From NCBI RefSeq assembly GCF_900106665.1, contig NZ_FNNA01000001.1, positions 806,001 through 870,000 on the forward strand: a stretch of 64,000 nucleotides of DNA, given 5' to 3'. The notes below the pieces were generated by a model. The model had not been told where the DNA came from. It was given only the letters and a program-made list of their open reading frames with translations, and searched no databases. The translations under genes and the position numbers were made by a program. The stretch is from Paracoccus sanguinis. GTDB taxonomy: Bacteria > Pseudomonadota > Alphaproteobacteria > Rhodobacterales > Rhodobacteraceae. This document shows positions 8,241 to 17,688 of this stretch, in pieces (positions within the stretch are counted from its first letter, which is position 1; every line of letters begins with the position of its first letter).

Positions 8241-8870
8241 GCCCGGGCGTCTGGCTTGGCGGAGTTTGGAATACGGCGCGCCGAGGCGCTGGTGGCCCCG
8301 GCCGTGTGAGGTTGGCGCCCGGCGGCGGCCGTGGGCTGCGGTGCTCGTCGGGCCGGCAGCGTTTGGGCGCGGCGCCCTGCCCCAGGGCATCGCGGGTGGC
8401 ACTGTGGGATGCCTCCGGCGGGGATATTTGTGTCCAGCCCGAGGTGGGCGGCGTCGCGTGGGGGCCGGCACGGCGTCCGTCGGCGGAGGCTGCGCCGGCT
8501 CGGAACCGTGGGGGCGGGTCCGGGCACGCTGTCGCCCGCGGCGTCAGGCCCTCGTGCGTAAGGCGGTGGTGCGCCCGGATCGCCATAGGGTGTGCGCGGG
8601 GGCCGGCTGAACCGACGCCCGAGCGCCTTGCATCGCGGGGCGCGCGGGGGCGCGAACAGCGGCTGCGGGCGACCGCTGGGTGGCTCGCCACCCCGCCCGC
8701 GCGCGCGGCAGCGCACTGGGGCGCCCGCCCCGGGCCCCTGCGCCCGGCCGCAGGGGCGCGCCCATCGCCCCCGCACGTCGGCGTGAGCCGCGCGCCCCTG
8801 CGGCATGGCTGCGCTTTCGGTTGGCGGCGAAACCGCCTATCACCCTTGCGACCAAAGGGATGAGGCGGCG
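8241..8870. other. 630-base intergenic region without a recognisable gene
   Basis: Very GC-rich DNA between the universal stress gene and ccmI. Open frames exist on both strands, but their translations are Arg/Pro/Gly-rich and look like codon-bias shadows. It contains one intergenic repeat element near 8412. The final ~60 bases, less GC-rich, presumably carry the ccmI promoter; no -35/-10 pair could be assigned. Confidence 0.5.
8412..8440 (+). repeat. Intergenic 'GGGGATATTT' element (copy 2)
   Basis: CCTCCGGCGGGGATATTTGT matches the core of the elements near 1103 (same strand) and 10869 (opposite strand). It lies downstream of the universal stress gene. Function is unknown. Confidence 0.4.
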
Positions 8871-10121
8871 ATGTTCTGGGTGATGGCGGCGGCGATGGTG
8901 GTGCTGGTGGCGGTGGCGATGCTGCGCCCCTTCCTGGGCCGCGGCGCCACCACGGTCGAGCCGCCTGCCGCCTATGACCTCCGCGTCTACCGCGACCAGC
9001 TGCGCGAGGTGGACCGCGACGTGGCCCGCAAGGTGCTGTCCGAGGCCGACGCCGAGCGCCTGCGGGTCGAGATCGGGCGCAAGGTGCTCGAGGCCGACAG
9101 GGCGCTGGCGCGGCAGACCGCGCCCCGGGGGGTCGCCCCGCGGCCGCTGGCGGCGGCGCTCGTGCTGGTCGCGCTGATCGCGGCCAGCGGCGCGGTCTAC
9201 TGGACGTTCGGCAGCCCGACGATGCCCGACCTGCCGCTCAAGGCCCGGATCGCCGCCGCCGACGCGCGCATCGCCGCCCGCCCGACGCAGGCCGAGGCCG
9301 AAACCGCCGCCGCCGCGGCCCGCCCCGCCACCCCGACGCCGCCGACCCAGGCCGATGCCGACTACGTCAAGCTGGTCGAGCAGCTGCGCACCGCCGTGGC
9401 AAGCCGCCCGGGCGACCCGCAGGGCCTCGCCCTGCTGGCCGAGCACGAGGCACGGCTGGGCAATTTCACCGCCGCGCGCGAGGCGCAGGCGGGGCTCATC
9501 AAAGCCAAGGGCAGCGACGCCGACGCGCTCGACTACGCCCGCCTCGCCGGGCTGATGATCGAGGCCGCCGGCGGCGCCGTCTCGCGCGAGGCGGAAACGG
9601 CGCTTGACGAGGCACTGAAGCGCGACCCGCAGAACGGGCAGGCGCTCTATCTGCGCGGGCTGATGCTGGCACAGGTGGACCGGCCCGACCTCGCCTTCCC
9701 GATCTGGCGCGACCTGCTCGAAAGCGGGCGCGAGGACGGGCCGTGGATGGCGCCGATCCGCCAGCTCATGCCGGATCTGGCGTGGCTCGCCGGGCATCCC
9801 GACTACCGGATGCCGGGCGACGCGCCGGCGGGGGCGCCGATGATGCCCGGGCCTGATGCCGCCGCCGTGGCCGCGGCGGGGGACATGACGCCCGAAGAAC
9901 AGCAGCAGATGATCGCCGGCATGGTCCAGCGGCTCGAGACGCGGCTCTCGGAAGAAGGCGGCACGCCCGAGGAATGGAGCCGCCTGATCACCTCGCTCGT
10001 GCGGCTCGGCAACACCGACCACGCGCGCGAGATCCTGGCCGAGGCCAAGGCCCGCTTCGCGGCCCAGCCCGAGGCGCTCGCCACCGTCACCGCCGCGGCC
10101 GACAGCGTCGGGCTGAAATGA
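8871..10121 (+). CDS. ccmI: Cytochrome c maturation protein CcmI (CycH)
   Basis: A 416-residue membrane protein that in this family presents apocytochrome c to the heme ligation complex. A first membrane helix is at residues ~2-22, then a cytoplasmic loop with [15 protein letters not shown] typical of CcmI, then a second helix around residues 88-110. A periplasmic domain with TPR-like repeats follows ([36 protein letters not shown] region; [19 protein letters not shown] region). The start at [11 protein letters not shown] fits the family; the frame extends upstream to 8805 without family-like sequence. It overlaps ruvX by 4 bases. Confidence 0.93.
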   Translation: MFWVMAAAMVVLVAVAMLRPFLGRGATTVEPPAAYDLRVYRDQLREVDRDVARKVLSEADAERLRVEIGRKVLEADRALARQTAPRGVAPRPLAAALVLVALIAASGAVYWTFGSPTMPDLPLKARIAAADARIAARPTQAEAETAAAAARPATPTPPTQADADYVKLVEQLRTAVASRPGDPQGLALLAEHEARLGNFTAAREAQAGLIKAKGSDADALDYARLAGLMIEAAGGAVSREAETALDEALKRDPQNGQALYLRGLMLAQVDRPDLAFPIWRDLLESGREDGPWMAPIRQLMPDLAWLAGHPDYRMPGDAPAGAPMMPGPDAAAVAAAGDMTPEEQQQMIAGMVQRLETRLSEEGGTPEEWSRLITSLVRLGNTDHAREILAEAKARFAAQPEALATVTAAADSVGLK

Positions 10122-10585
10122 TCTGCCCCGACATGACCGCCTTTGCCGCGGCATTGCCGCGGGCCGGGGCGCTCGCCGGGCTCGACCTCGGGACGAAGAC
10201 CATCGGGGTGGCGGTGTCGGACGGGCTGCGGCAGGTCGCCTCGCCGCTGACGGTGATCCGGCGGGTGAAGTTCACCCAGGATGCCGCCGCCGTGCTGGCG
10301 CTGGCGGCCGAGCGCGGCCTGGCCGGGCTGGTGCTGGGGCTGCCGCTGAACATGGACGGCAGCGAGGGGCCGCGCGCCCAGTCCACCCGCGCCTTCGCCC
10401 GCAACCTCGAGCGGCTGACGCCGCTGCCGATCGGCTTCTGGGACGAGCGGCTGTCCACCGTCGCGGCCGAGCGCGCGCTGATCGAGGGCGACACCTCGCG
10501 CAGGCGCCGCGCCGAGGTGATCGACCAGGTGGCGGCGGGGTATATCCTGCAGGGGGCGCTCGACCGGCTGCGGTATCTCGGATGA
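10118..10585 (+). CDS. ruvX: Putative Holliday junction resolvase YqgF/RuvX
   Basis: A 155-residue RNase H-fold protein of normal length. The characteristic N-terminal motif [15 protein letters not shown] carries the first catalytic Asp. [14 protein letters not shown] and WDERLST, with the second acidic residue, follow. Family members have been linked to Holliday junction resolution and to 16S rRNA 5' end maturation; which applies here cannot be told from sequence. The ATG overlaps the ccmI stop (ATGA), and the stop overlaps the DUF1289 gene. Confidence 0.93.
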   Translation: MICPDMTAFAAALPRAGALAGLDLGTKTIGVAVSDGLRQVASPLTVIRRVKFTQDAAAVLALAAERGLAGLVLGLPLNMDGSEGPRAQSTRAFARNLERLTPLPIGFWDERLSTVAAERALIEGDTSRRRRAEVIDQVAAGYILQGALDRLRYLG

Positions 10586-10746
10586 GCGTCGCCAGCCCCT
10601 GCCGCAACATCTGCACGCTGGAACGCGACCGTCGCCTGTGCCTCGGCTGCGGACGGACACTGGACGAGATCGGCCGCTGGTCGCGGATGACCGAGGCCGA
10701 GAAGCAGGCCGTGCTCGACCGCCTCGCCCGCCGGGCGGCGGACTGA
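10582..10746 (+). CDS. DUF1289 family small Cys-rich protein
   Basis: 54 residues, beginning at an ATG that overlaps the ruvX stop by 4 bases. Four cysteines are arranged as C-x3-C and C-x2-C ([20 protein letters not shown]), followed by the typical [14 protein letters not shown] segment. This is the DUF1289 signature, a probable small metal-binding protein of unknown function. It is very often found as the last gene of a short operon in proteobacteria. Confidence 0.88.
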   Translation: MSVASPCRNICTLERDRRLCLGCGRTLDEIGRWSRMTEAEKQAVLDRLARRAAD

Positions 10747-10854
10747 CGGGGCCGAAGGGCGCGCACGGGAGGTGAGTCGGGGCCATGCCCGGACCCTGCC
10801 ACGGCGCCGGTTAACATCCCCTGAACGCCACCGGTCCCTCCCCCACGAACCTCC

Positions 10855-10908
10855 CCATTCTTCCTTGCAAAAATATCCCGCGGGGGTGCGGGGGCGCGAA
10901 GCCCCCGC
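10855..10908 (-). repeat. Intergenic 'GGGATATTTTT' element with GC hairpin (copy 3)
   Basis: Read on the minus strand, the core is CGCGGGATATTTTTGCAAGG. Next to it is a perfect 8-bp hairpin (GCGGGGGC at 10888-10895, GCCCCCGC at 10901-10908, 5-base loop). It sits in the 226-base gap between the DUF1289 gene and zapE. It resembles the elements near 1103 and 8412; the hairpin could also act as a terminator. Confidence 0.5.
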
Positions 10909-10972
10909 CTGCGGCAGCGCACGTCCCGCGCCGCCCCTTGCCCCGCGGGCGCGGATTTGGCACCTCCGACGC

Positions 10973-12106
10973 ATGGCCGATCCCGTGTCCCACCCCGTCA
11001 CCGCCGCCTACGAGGCCCGCGTCGCCGCCGGCGCGCTCAGCGGCGACCCGGCGCAGCGCGCCGTCCTGCCGGTGCTCGACCGGCTGGTGGCCGCGCTCGC
11101 CCGCCAGCCGGCGCCGGGCAAGCCGGGCGGGCTGCTCGGCCGGCTGTTCGGGGCGGCCGCCTCGGCCCCGCCGCAGGGGCCGGCGCCGCGCGGGCTCTAT
11201 CTCTGGGGCGGCGTCGGGCGCGGCAAGTCCATGCTGATGGACCTGGTGATGGAGACCGCCCCCACCGAGGCCAAGCGCCGGGTGCATTTCCACGCCTTCA
11301 TGCAAGAGGTCCACGCGGGCCTCAACGCTGCCCGCGCGCGGGGCGACGCCGATGCGGTGCGCCCCGTCGCGGACGCCATCGCCGACAAGACGAGGCTCTT
11401 CTGCTTCGACGAGATGCAGATCACCGACATCGCCGATGCGATGATCGTCGGGCGGCTGTTCCAGGTGCTGTTCGACCGCGGCGTGGTCGTCGTCACGACC
11501 TCGAACCGGGTGCCCGAGGACCTCTACAAGCACGGGCTGAACCGGGCGCTGTTCCTGCCCTTCATCGCGCTCATCCGCGAGCGGATGCAGGTGGTGCGGC
11601 TCGACAGCGACACCGACCACCGGCAGGACCGGACGCAGGGCGGGCAGGTGTGGTTCTCGCCCGCCGAAAGCGTGGCGCGTGAGGCGCTGGACGCGGCATG
11701 GGACGCGCTGACCGACGGCGCGGCGCCCCTGCCCTATGACCTGCCCGTGGGCGGCCGCACGGTGCCGATCCCGGCCGCCGCGGGCAAGGTCGCGCGGGCG
11801 GGGTTCTGGGATCTCTGCGGCAAGGCGCTCGGCCCGGCCGACTACCTCGCCCTCGCCGAGCGGTTCGAGGTGCTGATCCTCGACGCCATCCCCCGGCTCG
11901 GCTCGCAGAACTACGACGCGGCCAAGCGCTTCGTCACGCTGGTCGATGCGCTCTACGAGGCGCGGGTGCGGCTGATCGCCAGCGCCGCCGACGAGCCCGA
12001 ACGGCTCTACATCGAGGGCACCGGCAGCTTCGAGTTCGAGCGCACGGCCTCGCGCCTGCGCGAGATGCGCGACGCCGCCTGGGGCCGGAACCGCGCCGCG
12101 GGCTGA
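10973..12106 (+). CDS. zapE: Cell division ATPase ZapE / AFG1-like
   Basis: A 377-residue AFG1-family P-loop ATPase of normal length. Walker A is GGVGRGKSMLMD near residue 80 and Walker B is LFCFDEMQITDIADAM. A sensor-like VVVTTSNRVPEDLYKHGL follows, with the conserved IPRL and FVTLVDALYE blocks near the end. In Escherichia coli, ZapE is an ATPase associated with the Z-ring; the mitochondrial homologue has roles in protein quality control. The start is the ATG of MADPVSHPV. It ends 24 bases from the convergent histidine kinase. Confidence 0.93.
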   Translation: MADPVSHPVTAAYEARVAAGALSGDPAQRAVLPVLDRLVAALARQPAPGKPGGLLGRLFGAAASAPPQGPAPRGLYLWGGVGRGKSMLMDLVMETAPTEAKRRVHFHAFMQEVHAGLNAARARGDADAVRPVADAIADKTRLFCFDEMQITDIADAMIVGRLFQVLFDRGVVVVTTSNRVPEDLYKHGLNRALFLPFIALIRERMQVVRLDSDTDHRQDRTQGGQVWFSPAESVAREALDAAWDALTDGAAPLPYDLPVGGRTVPIPAAAGKVARAGFWDLCGKALGPADYLALAERFEVLILDAIPRLGSQNYDAAKRFVTLVDALYEARVRLIASAADEPERLYIEGTGSFEFERTASRLREMRDAAWGRNRAAG

Positions 12107-12130
12107 GCCGCGGCAAGGCCCCTGCCCCGC

Positions 12131-13159
12131 TCAGGCGTCGTCGCCCGAGGGCTCGCGCTCGCGTTCGCGCAGCGGAAAGACGATCGCCACCCGCGTCCCG
12201 CGATCCGAGCTCTCGACGCCCAGCCGGCCGTCGATCTGCTGGACGAAGGCCTCGATCAGCCCGGTGCCGATCCCCGGCTCGCGCGCGGGGTCATGGGTCG
12301 CGGCGGTGCCGATGCCGTCATCGGTGACCGACAGCTCGACCCGCTCGGGGTCCACCCGCCGCAGCACCACCCGGATGGTGCCACGCCGCCCGGCCGGAAA
12401 GGCGTATTTCAGCGCGTTGGTCATCACCTCGTTGAGCAGCAGCCCCAGCGGCGCGGCGCGCGCGGTGGGCAGGCACTCGGCGGCGATGTCGCAGCGCACC
12501 TCGATCTGCGTCGCGTCCGCGACCAAATGGGCGACCGAGTTGACGACCTCGGGCAGGTAGCGCTCGGCGGCGACCTCGGACACGTCCGCGGCGCGGTTGA
12601 GCGCCCGGTAGAGCGCCGTCACCGCCGCCAGCCGCGTCACGATCCCCGCCAGCGCGCGCTGGCCCGCGGGCTCGTCCAGCCGCCGCGCCTCCATCCGCAC
12701 GATCGAGGTGATCATGGCCAGCGTGTTCATCACCCGGTGGTTCAGCTCGGCGAGCAGGTTCTCGGCCTTCTGCCGCGCCTCCTCGCGCTCCCGCTCGATC
12801 CTCAGCCGCTCGGTGACGTCGCGGAAGACAAGGGCGAAGCAGCCGTCGGGCTTCACCGGCGTGGCAAAGACGTCGAAGTCGCGGCCCATCACCTCTGACC
12901 GGCTCTGGAACCGGATCGAGGTGCCGCGGGCGACTTGGTCGTAGCGCTCGAACCACTCCTGCTCGAGCCCGGGGACCATCTCGCGCGCCGTGCGGCCCTC
13001 GGCGCCGACCAGCCCGGTCATCGTCTCGAACAGCGGATTGGTCTCGAGGAAGCGATAGTCGAGCGGCGCGCCGTCCGGCCCGCGCAGCATCTCGCACAGG
13101 CAATAACCGTCGTCGATCACCTCGAAGAGCTGGTCGAGATAGGGGCGGGCGAGGGTCAC
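12131..13159 (-). CDS. PAS-domain sensor histidine kinase (HisKA_2 / HWE-like)
   Basis: About 342 residues, soluble. An N-terminal PAS domain (DQLFEVIDDGYCLCEML, then FLETNPLFETMTGL) is followed by a short coiled linker and a phosphoacceptor region with the histidine in ELNHRVMNTLAMI. The C-terminal ATPase domain shows an N box (LLNEVMTNALKYAF), a DDGIG motif and a G-rich GIGTGLIEAF. This is the layout of general-stress and light-type kinases in alphaproteobacteria. No partner response regulator is adjacent. GTG at 13159 gives the most natural N-terminus; GTG at 13213 is an alternative adding 18 residues. The signal sensed is unknown. Confidence 0.85.
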   Translation of the reverse strand: MTLARPYLDQLFEVIDDGYCLCEMLRGPDGAPLDYRFLETNPLFETMTGLVGAEGRTAREMVPGLEQEWFERYDQVARGTSIRFQSRSEVMGRDFDVFATPVKPDGCFALVFRDVTERLRIEREREEARQKAENLLAELNHRVMNTLAMITSIVRMEARRLDEPAGQRALAGIVTRLAAVTALYRALNRAADVSEVAAERYLPEVVNSVAHLVADATQIEVRCDIAAECLPTARAAPLGLLLNEVMTNALKYAFPAGRRGTIRVVLRRVDPERVELSVTDDGIGTAATHDPAREPGIGTGLIEAFVQQIDGRLGVESSDRGTRVAIVFPLREREREPSGDDA

Positions 13160-13238
13160 GCGAATCGCTTTTCGAAATGGCTGACGGGGGTATGCAGGCG
13201 CCCGATATAACACGGAAATCCGCGCCGCAACGGACCGA

Positions 13239-14516
13239 TCAGCCGTTCTCGCGCAGCACCCGTCCGGCGAGGTACAGCGAGCCGCAGATCAGCAGCCGCG
13301 CGCCGGGGTGGGCGGCGGCGAGCGCACCCACCGCCGCGCCCGCATCCGCGGCGGTGCCGGCCGGCAGCCCGGCGGCGCGGGCGGCGGCGGCGGTCGTCTC
13401 GGCCGGCAGCGTGTTGGCCTCGCCCGGAATGGCCACCGCGGTCAGGCTTTCGGCCACGGCGGCCAGCGGCGCCATGTAGCCCGCCACGTCCTTGGTGTTC
13501 AGCATCCCGCAGATCAGATGCGTGGGCCGCGGTGGCATCGCCGCCAGCGTCGCGGCCACCGCCGCCCCGCCCGCCGGGTTGTGGCCGCCGTCGAGCCACA
13601 GCTCGCAGCCGCCCGCCTGCGCGGCCTCGACCAGCGGGCCGCGGGTCAGGCGCTGCATCCGGGCGGGCCATTCGACCCGCGTCATCGCCGCCGCCGCCTC
13701 GGCCTGCCCGTAGCCCAGTTCGCGCAGGGCGGCGATGGCGGTGCCGGCGTTGTCGATCTGGAACGGCCCCGGCAGGGCCGGCAGCGGCAGGTCCAAGAGC
13801 CCGCGCTCATCCTGATAGACCAGCGCGTCGCCTTCGCGCGCGGCGGTCCAGTGCTGCCCTGCGACCGCCAGCGGACAGCCGAGCCGCGCAGCGCGCGCCT
13901 CGATCACTGCCAGCGCCTCGTCCTGCTGGCGGGCCACGACACAGGGCACGCCGCGCTTGAGGATGCCGGCCTTTTCGCCGGCAATCTCGGCCAGCGTCTC
14001 GCCCAGATACTGGGTGTGGTCGATCGAGACGGGGGTGATGACCGTCAGCCGCGGCGCGCCGACCACGTTCGTCGCGTCCAGACGCCCGCCGAGGCCCACC
14101 TCGAGCAGCGTCACGTCGGCCGGCGTCCGGGCGAAGGCGAGGAACGCCGCCGCGGTGGTGATCTCGAAGAAGGTGATGGGGCGGCCGGCGTTCACCGCCT
14201 CGACCTCGGCCAGCACTGCGGCCAGCGCCGCGTCGCCGATCAGGTCGCCGGCCAGCCGGATGCGCTCGTTGAAATACGCCAGATGCGGCGAGGTATAGGC
14301 GTGGACGCGCAGCCCCGCCGCCTCGAGCCCCGCGCGCAGATAGGCCTGCGTCGAGCCCTTGCCGTTGGTCCCGGCGATGTGGATCACCGGCGGGATCGCG
14401 TCCTGCGGGTTCCCGAGGTCCGCGAGCAGCGCCGTCAGCCGGTCGAGCGACAGGTCGATGACCTTGGGATGCAGCGCCGTCAGCCGGGCGAGGATGGCGT
14501 CCGTCGCGTCGCTCAC
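13239..14516 (-). CDS. folC: Bifunctional folylpolyglutamate / dihydrofolate synthase
   Basis: A 425-residue Mur-ligase-like enzyme that makes dihydrofolate and adds glutamates to folates. The P-loop [14 protein letters not shown] lies near residue 47. [13 protein letters not shown] and [15 protein letters not shown] are the central Mur ligase motifs, and [10 protein letters not shown] opens the C-terminal domain. It overlaps accD by 4 bases; accD-folC adjacency is conserved across alphaproteobacteria. It could also serve the folate demand of the sarcosine oxidase pathway, but nothing in the sequence links them. Confidence 0.96.
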   Translation of the reverse strand: MSDATDAILARLTALHPKVIDLSLDRLTALLADLGNPQDAIPPVIHIAGTNGKGSTQAYLRAGLEAAGLRVHAYTSPHLAYFNERIRLAGDLIGDAALAAVLAEVEAVNAGRPITFFEITTAAAFLAFARTPADVTLLEVGLGGRLDATNVVGAPRLTVITPVSIDHTQYLGETLAEIAGEKAGILKRGVPCVVARQQDEALAVIEARAARLGCPLAVAGQHWTAAREGDALVYQDERGLLDLPLPALPGPFQIDNAGTAIAALRELGYGQAEAAAAMTRVEWPARMQRLTRGPLVEAAQAGGCELWLDGGHNPAGGAAVAATLAAMPPRPTHLICGMLNTKDVAGYMAPLAAVAESLTAVAIPGEANTLPAETTAAAARAAGLPAGTAADAGAAVGALAAAHPGARLLICGSLYLAGRVLRENG

Positions 14517-15526
14517 GCCTTGGCGTTCTTTCGCGCGGCGGCCGGGACCGGGCCGGGCGCCTCGGCCGCCACCGGGGCGGCGTCGGCGGGCTGGAACGCG
14601 GCCGAGGGCTCCGCCGGCGCGTCGGGCAGTGCCACCGGGATGGCGCCGGGCGCCGGCAGGTCGGCCACGATCGGCGCCGATTGCCGGGTCAGCATCCGCA
14701 GGATCGTCACCAGCTCGGCCCGCAGGTGCTTGCGGTGCGTCACCCGGTCCAGCATCCCGTGCTCGAGCAGATACTCGGCGCGCTGGAACCCCTCGGGCAG
14801 CTTCTCGCGGATGGTCTGCTCGATCACCCGCGGCCCGGCAAAGCAGATCAGCGCGTTCGGCTCGGCGATCTGGACGTCACCCAGCATGGCGTAGCTGGCC
14901 GTCACCCCGCCGGTGGTGGGATGGGTCAGGACGACGACATAGGGCAGCCGCGCCTCTTTCAGCATCTGCACCGCGACGGTGGTGCGGGGCATCTGCATCA
15001 GCGACAGGATGCCCTCCTGCATCCGCGCGCCGCCGGCGGCCGAGAACAGCACCAGCGGCCGCTTGAGCGCCACCGCGCGCTCGGCCGCGGCGAGGATGGC
15101 ATTGCCGACATACATCCCCATCGACCCGCCCATGAAGCTGAAGTCCTGCGCCGCCGCGACGATGGCGGTGCGCCCGACCTCGCCCTCGGCGACCAGCATC
15201 GCCTCGCGCTCGCCGGTCTGCTTCTGCGCGGCCTTGAGGCGCTCGGGGTATTTCTTCTGGTCCTTGAAGCCCAGCGGGTCGGCCAGCGGCTCGGGCACCT
15301 TGACCTCGACGAAGGCGCCGCCGTCGAAGAGCGCGGTGAACCGCGCCCGCGGCGTGATCGCCAGGTGATGGTCGCACGAGGTGCAGACGTTCAGGTTGTC
15401 GGCGAGTTCCCGGTGAAACAGCATCGTCCCGCATTCCGGGCACTTGGTCCACAGGTTCTCGGGCACCTCGCGGCGCGAGAACAGGCTGTTGATGCGCGGG
15501 CGGACATAATTGGTGATCCAGTTCAT
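14513..15526 (-). CDS. accD: Acetyl-CoA carboxylase, carboxyltransferase subunit beta
   Basis: 337 residues. An N-terminal zinc ribbon (CPECG and CTSCD pairs, residues ~28-50) precedes the carboxyltransferase domain with [19 protein letters not shown] and [16 protein letters not shown], which forms the acetyl-CoA site with AccA. The C-terminal ~50 residues are Ala/Pro-rich and not conserved. The first step of fatty acid synthesis is its role. The start [10 protein letters not shown] is the family N-terminus. Confidence 0.97.
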   Translation of the reverse strand: MNWITNYVRPRINSLFSRREVPENLWTKCPECGTMLFHRELADNLNVCTSCDHHLAITPRARFTALFDGGAFVEVKVPEPLADPLGFKDQKKYPERLKAAQKQTGEREAMLVAEGEVGRTAIVAAAQDFSFMGGSMGMYVGNAILAAAERAVALKRPLVLFSAAGGARMQEGILSLMQMPRTTVAVQMLKEARLPYVVVLTHPTTGGVTASYAMLGDVQIAEPNALICFAGPRVIEQTIREKLPEGFQRAEYLLEHGMLDRVTHRKHLRAELVTILRMLTRQSAPIVADLPAPGAIPVALPDAPAEPSAAFQPADAAPVAAEAPGPVPAAARKNAKA

Positions 15527-15672
15527 CGCTGTTCCCTTGCGGTCGGCCTCGGGTCGGCCTTCGGGCGGCCTTGCGCGCCCCGGCCGGAACCGCGGCCGGA
15601 CAGCGCCCTGCGTCAGGGGCGTGAGATAGGCCGCACCGTCCGCGATTGCAATCGGCGCGCGGGGGCGGCCCT

Positions 15673-17109
15673 ATGGCGGCCATGTGGGGACAGATCATCC
15701 TCTGGGCGCATATCCTGGCCGCGGTGGCGGTCAGCCTGCGGGTGCTGACGCGCCCGCAGATGGAGCCGCCGGTCCGCCTCGCCTGGATCCTCGTGGTCGA
15801 GGCGCTGCCGCTGATCGGCATCGCGGGCTACCTGCTCTTCGGCGAGATCCGCATGAACGGCCGCGACCGGCAGCGGCGCGAGGACATCCGCGAGCGGCTG
15901 ACCGGCCTCTGGACCCCGAGCCCGCAGGCGGTCGAGGCGCCCCCCGACTCGGCCCGCGCGGTCTTGGACATGAACCGTGCGGCGGGCGGGTTCGAGCCGG
16001 TGTCGGGCAACGACATCCACCTGCTGCCCGAGGACGATTCGGCCATCGACGCGGTGGTCGAGGCGATCGACGCGGCCGCCGACCACGTCCACATGCTGTT
16101 CTACATCTGGCTGGACGACGTGTCGGGCCGCAAGGTCGCCGCCGCCGCCTGCCGCGCCGCGCGCCGGGGCGTGGCGGTGCGGGTGATGGTGGACGGGCTC
16201 GGCTCGCGCGCGCTCACCCGCTCGGCCACGTGGGAGGAGATGCGCGCCGCGGGCGTCGACTGCCGCCGCGTCGACCCGGTGCGGTTGTCGCTGGTGCGCG
16301 CGATGCTCAGCCGCGTGGACCTGCGCAACCACCGCAAGATCGTGGTGATCGACCACACGCTCGGCTTCACCGGCAGCCGCAACTGCGCCGACATGGCCTT
16401 TGCGGTGAAGCCGCGGTTCGCGCCGTGGGTCGACATCCTCGCCCGCATCCGCGGCCCGGTGGTGCGGCAGATGCAGGCGGTGTTCCTGCAGGACTGGATG
16501 ACCGCGACCGGCGCCGACCTCGGCGCGATGCTGACCCATGTGCTGCCCCCCGGCGGCCCGGACCAGATCGCCCAGGTGCTGCCCACCGGGCCCGACCGGC
16601 ACGTCGCGGGGCTGTCGGACGCGATGATGACGCTGATCCTGAGCGCCCGGCGCAGCATCACCATCTCGAACCCCTACTACGTCCCCGACCAGGCGGTGGA
16701 CGCGGCGCTGCGGGCCGCGGCGCTGCGCGGGGTCGAGGTCACGATGATCCTGCCCCGGCGCAACGATTCGCTCTTCGTCGGCGCGACCAGCGAGGGGTTC
16801 TTCGGCGGGCTGGCCGAGGCCGGGGTGCGGCTGTGGCAGTTCGTGCCGGGGCTGCTGCACGCCAAGATCATGACCGTGGACGGGCAGCTGGCGATGATCG
16901 GCTCGGCCAATCTCGACCGCCGCAGCTTCGAGCTGAACTACGAGATGAACCTGACCGTCGTGGACCCGGTGCTGACGGCCGAGCTGGACGCGCGGCAGGC
17001 CAGCTACCTCGCCCGCGCCGTGCCGCTGACGGCCGAGGACATCGCCGCCTGGCCGATGTGGCGGCGGGTGCGCAACAACGCGCTGGCGCTGGCGACACCG
17101 CTGCTGTGA
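15673..17109 (+). CDS. cls: Cardiolipin synthase / phospholipase D family protein
   Basis: About 478 residues. Two N-terminal membrane helices (residues ~5-25 and ~32-52) form the PLDc_N domain. Two HKD-type active-site motifs follow: NHRKIVVIDHTLGFTGSRN near residue 220 and LHAKIMTVDGQLAMIGSANL near residue 397. This is the arrangement of bacterial cardiolipin synthases, which join two phosphatidylglycerols at the inner membrane. ATG at 15673 or 15682 are both possible starts. It is divergent from accD and ends just before the convergent Lrp regulator. Confidence 0.9.
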   Translation: MAAMWGQIILWAHILAAVAVSLRVLTRPQMEPPVRLAWILVVEALPLIGIAGYLLFGEIRMNGRDRQRREDIRERLTGLWTPSPQAVEAPPDSARAVLDMNRAAGGFEPVSGNDIHLLPEDDSAIDAVVEAIDAAADHVHMLFYIWLDDVSGRKVAAAACRAARRGVAVRVMVDGLGSRALTRSATWEEMRAAGVDCRRVDPVRLSLVRAMLSRVDLRNHRKIVVIDHTLGFTGSRNCADMAFAVKPRFAPWVDILARIRGPVVRQMQAVFLQDWMTATGADLGAMLTHVLPPGGPDQIAQVLPTGPDRHVAGLSDAMMTLILSARRSITISNPYYVPDQAVDAALRAAALRGVEVTMILPRRNDSLFVGATSEGFFGGLAEAGVRLWQFVPGLLHAKIMTVDGQLAMIGSANLDRRSFELNYEMNLTVVDPVLTAELDARQASYLARAVPLTAEDIAAWPMWRRVRNNALALATPLL

Positions 17110-17571
17110 TCACACCGGCAGCGCGGTGGTGTATTTCGTCTGCCGCAGGACGAAGTTCGTCACCGTCGCCCGGATGATCCCGGTCGCCAGCAGCCGCCGC
17201 ATCAGGAACCGCTCGAGCCCCTCGGCATCCTCGGCCACGATCTTGAGCAGATAGTCCGACGCCCCGGTGATGGTCGCGCATTCCACCACCTGATCCTCGG
17301 CCTGCACGAAGCGGTCGAAGGCGGCGATGGTCTCCTCTCGGTGGTCGAGCAGCGAGACCTGCACATAGGCGAGCGCCGAGAGCCCCAGCGCCCGGGGCGG
17401 CACCAGCACCACCTGCGCGGCGATGACGCCGTCCTCGGTCATCCGCCGCACCCGCCGCCACGCGGGCGAGGCCGAGAGCCCGGCGCGCTCGGCCAGCTCC
17501 TGCGTCGAGAGCGTGGCATCGCGCTGAAGCACCCGCAGCAGCCGGCGGTCGGTGTCGTCGAGGTCAGGCAT
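17110..17571 (-). CDS. Lrp/AsnC family transcriptional regulator
   Basis: 153 residues. The N-terminal winged helix (LDDTDRRLLRVLQRDATLS, then ELAERAGLSASPAWRRVRRM) and the C-terminal RAM ligand domain (VVECATITGASDYLLKIVAED) are both complete. It is transcribed away from phhA, with 117 bases between start codons. A divergent Lrp-type gene beside an aromatic amino acid hydroxylase suggests it controls phhAB in response to phenylalanine or a related amino acid. The start at 17571 (MPDLDDTDRR) fits the family. Confidence 0.92.
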   Translation of the reverse strand: MPDLDDTDRRLLRVLQRDATLSTQELAERAGLSASPAWRRVRRMTEDGVIAAQVVLVPPRALGLSALAYVQVSLLDHREETIAAFDRFVQAEDQVVECATITGASDYLLKIVAEDAEGLERFLMRRLLATGIIRATVTNFVLRQTKYTTALPV

Positions 17572-17635
17572 GGGATACCTCTTAACGGCCCGCATGGGGC
17601 ATGACGTTTCCCTACCCTGCACCACATCCCCGCCT

Positions 17636-17655
17636 GCGGCAAGATCTTGTGCCGC
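17636..17655. promoter_or_regulatory. Candidate operator between the Lrp gene and phhA
   Basis: A 20-base inverted repeat, GCGGCAAGATCTTGTGCCGC, has perfect 6-base arms (GCGGCA/TGCCGC), with the palindrome AAGATCTT inside. It lies 34 bases upstream of the phhA start and 65 bases from the regulator start. Lrp-family proteins bind imperfect palindromes of about this size, so this is a reasonable binding site; binding is inferred. Confidence 0.45.
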
Positions 17656-17688
17656 GTTCGGGTAAACTGGACCACGGGAGGACTTACC

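Noticed and set aside
8544-10154. 536-codon frame opposite ccmI, and forward ORFs at 8237-8863
   Set aside because: Arg/Gly/Pro-rich shadows without ribosome sites or family patterns.
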